Source of the DNA: Verrucomicrobium sp. BvORR034
GTDB lineage: Bacteria; Verrucomicrobiota; Verrucomicrobiia; Verrucomicrobiales; Verrucomicrobiaceae
Reading direction: 5' to 3'
DNA: 33,760 nucleotides
NCBI RefSeq assembly: GCF_000739635.1
Contig: NZ_BATQ01000080.1
Location: forward strand, 1-33,760
Notes under the pieces: model-generated
What the model saw: the letters and a program-made list of their open reading frames with translations, nothing else
Databases searched by the model: none
What the model was told of the DNA's origin: nothing
Made by a program: the position numbers and the translations under genes
Part shown: in pieces, positions 29,974-33,760 of the stretch
Layout of the letters: each line of letters opens with the position of its first letter
Position numbering within the stretch: the stretch's first letter is position 1

Positions 29974-32253
29974 CTAGAAGTTATACCGCAACGACACCTG
30001 CACGTTCCGGGGTTCGCCGTAAAACACGCCGTCGTAGAAGCCGACGTTCTGGTAGTACGTCTTGTCGAAGAGGTTGTTCACCACCACGCTGAGCATGACT
30101 TTGTCTGTGATCCGGTACTGCGCGTTCAGGTCAAACACGAAGTAGCCGTTCTGCTCGAAGTTCAGGCTCGCATCGCTGCCCCAGTAGCTGTTGTTGGTAT
30201 CGCTCTGCCAGCGCATGCCGCCGCCGAGGGAGAGCTTGTTCAGCTTGCCGGGCAGGCGGTAGTTGGTGGAGAGCACGACCATGTCGATGGGCGAGCTGCT
30301 GTTGGCGCGGGCGCCGAAGTCGTCCTTCGTGCTCACGTGGGTGTAGCCGGCGTTGATCGTCCAGTCGTCCGTGATGCGGCCGGCCAGCTCGAGCTCGAAG
30401 CCCTGGCTGGTGATGGGGCCGGTGGAGATGGAGGGGTAGGTGCCGTCTGGGAAGGGGCTGGACCAGTCGCTGATGTACGAGTTGTCCTGCTCTGTCTCAA
30501 ACACGCTGAAGGTCGCGATGAGGCGCTTCTCGAAGAACTCGGCTTTGACCCCGGCTTCGATGTTGGAGCCGCGGATGGGGTCGATGATGTTGCCGTTGAT
30601 ATCGCGGCCCATCTGGGGCTCGAAGATATCCGTGTAGCTCACATAGAGGGAGGTCGTGTCCGTCACATCCCATACCAGACCGGCGTAGGGCGTGAACTCG
30701 GCGTCCACGCTGGCCACGTTGTCGTTGTACAGGTGCTTGCCCTTGGCGTCATAGTTGTCCGTATAAGTCTCCCAGCTGCTCAGGCGGGCGCCGAGGATGA
30801 GGGAGAGGGGATCAGCCAGGCTGAAGCGGATGGAGGCATAGCCGCCATACTGCTCCACATAACGGTCCGCGCTGGGCGTGCCCTGCTTGGGCTCGGTGGG
30901 GTTGCGATCCAGCTTGAAGGCATTCGGGATGTCGGCGGGATAGCTTGATGAGGAGTTCGTCCAGACCGGAGTTTCCTCGAATCGGCTGTACTGGAAGCCG
31001 GTGGCGATCTTGTGCTTGCGGCCAAAGAGGTCAAACGCCCCCGCCAGGTGGAGATCGGCGTTGTCGCGCGTTTCTTCCATGTACGTGTTCGCGAACCACC
31101 AGCTCATGCCGGTGCCGGTGGTCAGGTCGGGAAAGCCGCTGCCGGCGTAGCCGATGACGTTGTCCGTGCTGCCCTCGGTGTGGGAATACCCGGCGCGGAT
31201 GCTCCAGTCATCGTTAAACTTGTGCTCCAGCATGGTGAAGAGCGTGCCGGTCTCCTTGGTCCAGCGGCTCCAGTCGGCCGCCCAGTTGGTGGAGCGGGGG
31301 AGGTTGGCAGGCGTGCCATCGGCAGACCAGTAGGGCACTGCGCCCCAGGAGGCCCCGCGGGGATCGCTCTTCTGGTACTGGTAGCCCAGGCTCAGCGTGG
31401 TGTCTTCGGTCAGGTCGGCCTCGACAATGCCGTACAGACCGAACTGCTCCTCGCTGTAGTGATCGAGGTAGGAGTTGCGCTCCTGGTAGAAGCCGACGAA
31501 GCGCGAACGCACGCTGCCGTCCTTCGTGATCGGGATGGTCACGTCGCCTTCACCGCGGTAGTACTCCCACGTGCCGATGGTGGCCGCGATGGAGCCGCCG
31601 AACTCACGGCCGGGGCGCTTGCGATTGAGATTGATCGTGGCGGAAGGGTAGCCGGGGCCGGAGAGCAGGCCGTTGGAACCGCGCAGGATGTCGATGCTCT
31701 CATAGAAGGAGGTGTCATACACGGGCGTCGCGCCCCAGGACTCATTGGCCCCGGTGAAGTAGGGCATGCCATCCACCTGGAACTGGGTGATGGGGAACCC
31801 GCGGGCGTAGTAGGAGGTGCGCTCGGTATCCAGGTTCACCACGGTGATGCCGGGTGTGTCTGCCAGCACTTCGGCGATGTTGGTGAAGCCTTCCTGCTCG
31901 ATGCGCTGGCGGTCCACGATCGTCACAGACTGCGGCGTCTCGCGAATGGTCAGGGCCAGACCCGTGGAGGTCGAGGCGGGCACGGTGGTGATCGGAGCCT
32001 CGGCCGTCGCGGTGACGGTGACGGTGTCCAACTCCTGGGTGGTGCCGGGGGCGGCAGCGGCGGGCGTGGAAGGCGTCGTTGAGACGGGAGCGGCAGCGGC
32101 GCTGGCTGCGGTTGCCTCTGGCTTGGCAGGTTTTTCAGGCTCTGCGCTCATCCCAGTGAGGGGCAGGCAGGCAAGGGTCGTGGCCAGGGATCCGACGAGG
32201 GTGAGAGGGCGGGAGCGAGGGAGTCGTTGCTTGAGGCAATATCTTTGAGGCAT
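29974..32253 (-). CDS. TonB-dependent siderophore-type outer-membrane receptor
   Basis: This protein of 759 residues has the layout of a TonB-dependent siderophore receptor. There is a signal peptide (about 1-37). A Thr/Ala-rich N-terminal stretch holds a TonB-box-like LDTVTVTA (about residues 75-82). A plug domain follows (ETPQSVTIVDRQRIEQEGFTNIAEVLADTPGITV, RGFPITQFQVDGMPYF), then a 22-strand barrel whose last strand ends NVQVSLRYNF with a terminal Phe. Sequence features in the plug (ETPQSVTIVD, VDGMP) are typical of ferric-siderophore receptors such as FpvA/FhuE-type. No TonB-ExbBD genes are in the window. A Fur-box-like palindrome lies 40 bases before the ATG, in keeping with iron repression. 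Confidence 0.93.
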   Translation of the reverse strand: MPQRYCLKQRLPRSRPLTLVGSLATTLACLPLTGMSAEPEKPAKPEATAASAAAAPVSTTPSTPAAAAPGTTQELDTVTVTATAEAPITTVPASTSTGLALTIRETPQSVTIVDRQRIEQEGFTNIAEVLADTPGITVVNLDTERTSYYARGFPITQFQVDGMPYFTGANESWGATPVYDTSFYESIDILRGSNGLLSGPGYPSATINLNRKRPGREFGGSIAATIGTWEYYRGEGDVTIPITKDGSVRSRFVGFYQERNSYLDHYSEEQFGLYGIVEADLTEDTTLSLGYQYQKSDPRGASWGAVPYWSADGTPANLPRSTNWAADWSRWTKETGTLFTMLEHKFNDDWSIRAGYSHTEGSTDNVIGYAGSGFPDLTTGTGMSWWFANTYMEETRDNADLHLAGAFDLFGRKHKIATGFQYSRFEETPVWTNSSSSYPADIPNAFKLDRNPTEPKQGTPSADRYVEQYGGYASIRFSLADPLSLILGARLSSWETYTDNYDAKGKHLYNDNVASVDAEFTPYAGLVWDVTDTTSLYVSYTDIFEPQMGRDINGNIIDPIRGSNIEAGVKAEFFEKRLIATFSVFETEQDNSYISDWSSPFPDGTYPSISTGPITSQGFELELAGRITDDWTINAGYTHVSTKDDFGARANSSSPIDMVVLSTNYRLPGKLNKLSLGGGMRWQSDTNNSYWGSDASLNFEQNGYFVFDLNAQYRITDKVMLSVVVNNLFDKTYYQNVGFYDGVFYGEPRNVQVSLRYNF

Positions 32254-32293
32254 ACTGGGCTCCCATCGTAGGCCTGGATAGACAGGTCAAACT

Positions 32294-32312
32294 GAGAATG
32301 CGAATGCGTCTC
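32294..32312 (-). promoter_or_regulatory. Fur-box-like site upstream of the TonB-dependent receptor
   Basis: GAGAATGCGAATGCGTCTC matches the classical 19-base Fur box at 12 of 19 positions by my count and keeps the flanking TGAGAAT/TCTCA arms. It is 40 bases upstream of the ATG on the receptor's strand and overlaps a possible TTGACC -35 at 32323-32318. Binding is inferred. Confidence 0.5.
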
Positions 32313-32509
32313 AATACGGTCAATCTCGGGCTAATGGGAGATTGAACGCGGGCTAAGAGCTACGTCGAATCGGTAGGGCGGGCATAGGGAGATGGAGTCC
32401 GGGCGGCCTCATCCTTGCAGCAGAAAGACTGTTCAAGTGAACATTATTTTTCTGGCGGGTTTCTCCATCCGGTGCTAGCTGTCTGGGGAGCTGAACTCCC
32501 TTCGAACCC

Positions 32510-33361
32510 ATGGCCACGACTGATCCGTATTTCCGTTTTCCCCTGAGTGCTTTGACGTATGGAGAGACTTCATTGCAGTGCATGGGTGCCATTCTGGATC
32601 ACTCCATACTCTCCGCAGGGGTGGGAGCCAGAACGCTGAATCCCAAGGAGCACGAGGCGCTGGCAGCAGCCCATGCCCTGCCAGATCCTCCACGCAAGGA
32701 GCAAGGGGAGGACTGGAAGGCGTACCTGGATGTCTGTGTCGGCTCGCAGCTCACTCAGGCGAAGGTGGGAGACTGGCAGTCAGTCCGGTCGGGCTACGAG
32801 AGGCTGCTACAGCACACGTCAGCGCTCCCCAAGTCTGCCCTCGTTACCATCAATGCCAAGTGGGTTTGGAACGCGCTGGACACCGCGTTTATGGAGGCGG
32901 GCAGGTCTCCTCTCCACGAAAATGCAGGCTACCTTTCGTGGCGGGAGTTCCGCGTGCTGTGTGCCGTGCTCTCCGTCATCGGGCAGAAACAATACGCCTG
33001 GGTCTCTACGAACACCCTTCAGCACCGGGTCTGCGGCTACACCGCAGCCAGCGCCTTCAAGGGCAAGGTGCCTGCGGCGCATTGCCCGCGTCTCTCCCGC
33101 TGGATGCTGGGGGCCACGCTGAACCGGCTGGAGGAACTGGGATTCTTCCTGCGCGTGCGCGTCTCCCGGTCCCCCACGGGACGTGGAGGACGTACGGCCT
33201 GTAGCATTCGCCACAAGAACCGGGAAGCCCTCGTTATCGAGCTGCGTACCTCCCTCTTCGCCACGGTTGCCGAGAATCGCAAAGCGGACCATCAGCTCTG
33301 GACCCAGGGGGTGGGTACCATGTCCCAACGGACCTCCAGTTCTATAATTTCCACATTTTAG
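32510..33361 (+). CDS. Unrecognised protein, possible winged-helix DNA-binding
   Basis: This 283-residue soluble protein starts MATTDPYFRFPLSALTYGE. I do not recognise a named family, although the YFRFPLSAL start reminds me of uncharacterised verrucomicrobial proteins. The centre, at about residues 140-230 (WREFRVLCAVLSVIGQKQYAWVSTNTLQHRVCGY ... LSRWMLGATLNRLEELGFFLRVRVSRS), has the feel of a winged helix: three helices followed by a basic beta-hairpin. No signal peptide or membrane helix is seen. The C-terminal tail is Ser/Thr-rich. It is divergent from the TonB-dependent receptor with 256 bases between, and no operon partner follows. Function unknown. Confidence 0.6.
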   Translation: MATTDPYFRFPLSALTYGETSLQCMGAILDHSILSAGVGARTLNPKEHEALAAAHALPDPPRKEQGEDWKAYLDVCVGSQLTQAKVGDWQSVRSGYERLLQHTSALPKSALVTINAKWVWNALDTAFMEAGRSPLHENAGYLSWREFRVLCAVLSVIGQKQYAWVSTNTLQHRVCGYTAASAFKGKVPAAHCPRLSRWMLGATLNRLEELGFFLRVRVSRSPTGRGGRTACSIRHKNREALVIELRTSLFATVAENRKADHQLWTQGVGTMSQRTSSSIISTF

Positions 33362-33760
33362 CCTCAAGTCCCCTGCAACACGGCCCCAAGCTGCCCCCAT
33401 GTCATCGGCAACCTCCTCTCAATCCTCCTCAACCCACTTCCAAGGCACCTCCCACCCCACCTGCAACGGCTCAGCAAGTAGCCCTGCAACATTAATGAAA
33501 AAGTCTTCCAATGATAAAGTCTGTTGAGTGAGAAAGTCATTGGCGGAGTTGGGCACACTCGGAACAGAGATAGAATCGGAATCGAGAGGAATCGAGAGGG
33601 AGTGTGTGAGTGGGTAAGGGGGCGTTGGATGTTGGACGTTGGACGTTGGACGTTGGACGTTGTACGTTAGGCGTGGAAATTCCCACGAAAAGGTGCTGAG
33701 GTGGAGGAGATCACGAAGGACCTGGAGAAAGCGCTGGGTGGGAAGGGGAGCTGAGCCATT
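33362..33760. other. Gene-free end of the window with short repeats and a possible gene remnant
   Basis: No clear gene is present. Bases 33572-33600 have a short direct repeat (GGAATCGAGAG twice), and 33624-33672 is a heptamer array. From 33671 to the stop at 33752-33754 the frame is open and encodes charged sequence ending VEEITKDLEKALGGKGS, which looks like the tail of a protein but has no start. Confidence 0.4.
33624..33672 (+). repeat. Heptamer microsatellite, GTTGGAC type (seven units)
   Basis: GTTGGAT, four perfect GTTGGAC units, then GTTGTAC and GTTAGGC, all in phase with a period of 7 (49 bases). A related heptamer patch is at 29921-29955. Confidence 0.9.

Noticed and set aside
31012-32082. 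Long plus-strand frame opposite the TonB-dependent receptor
   Set aside because: Gly/Val/Ala-rich antisense product with no fold features; the receptor is certain.

Overview
The window (about 33.8 kb, GC-rich) reads as a chromosomal piece of a member of the Verrucomicrobia, probably close to Verrucomicrobium, Prosthecobacter or Roseimicrobium. The clues are a division/cell-wall cluster with a LysM gene between murD and ftsW (an arrangement I know from chlamydiae, in the same superphylum), a PEP-CTERM protein, a sigma factor paired with a Ser/Thr kinase, a verrucomicrobial-looking complement of lyases and oxidoreductases, weak Shine-Dalgarno sites, and very many hairpin-forming intergenic repeats. 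This assignment is inference from gene content; no 16S or similar marker is present.

Region 1 (2-6885) is a compact plus-strand peptidoglycan and division cluster: murF (5' end cut off by the window), mraY, murD, a membrane-anchored double-LysM protein, ftsW and murG. murF/mraY and ftsW/murG overlap; a hairpin terminator lies between the LysM gene and ftsW. Together they make UDP-MurNAc-pentapeptide, lipid I and lipid II and supply the septal SEDS glycosyltransferase.

Region 2 (6886-15900) is mixed accessory DNA: a DoxX-like membrane protein, a 1.1 kb repeat-rich gene-free stretch, an exported rhodanese/beta-helix fusion, a CsaA-like tRNA-binding-fold protein, a small lipoprotein, an azlC-azlD amino-acid exporter divergent from an Lrp-type regulator, a DMT-family transporter and a GlsB/YeaQ-like protein.

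Region 3 (15902-23282) holds a Tat-exported Gfo/Idh/MocA oxidoreductase, an overlapping ECF sigma factor/Ser-Thr kinase pair, a PEP-CTERM protein, a very short prepilin-like protein and an exported endonuclease/exonuclease/phosphatase-fold protein.

Region 4 (23774-28637) holds a two-domain polysaccharide lyase divergent from a winged-helix regulator with its membrane-protein partner, then an ECF42-type sigma factor followed by a DGPF/YCII gene that carries a good match to the ECF42 promoter.

Region 5 (28640-33760) is rich in repeats and contains a small membrane protein, a TonB-dependent siderophore-type receptor with a Fur-box-like site, and an unrecognised protein with a possible winged-helix fold.

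The most unusual signal is the repeat landscape. Three separate loci each carry exactly three tandem copies of a 152-158 bp unit built from two inverted hairpins (REPIN-like). At least three other dispersed inverted-repeat families, a 114 bp direct repeat and two heptamer microsatellites are also present. Nearly all lie just downstream of genes, and no transposase is encoded in the window.
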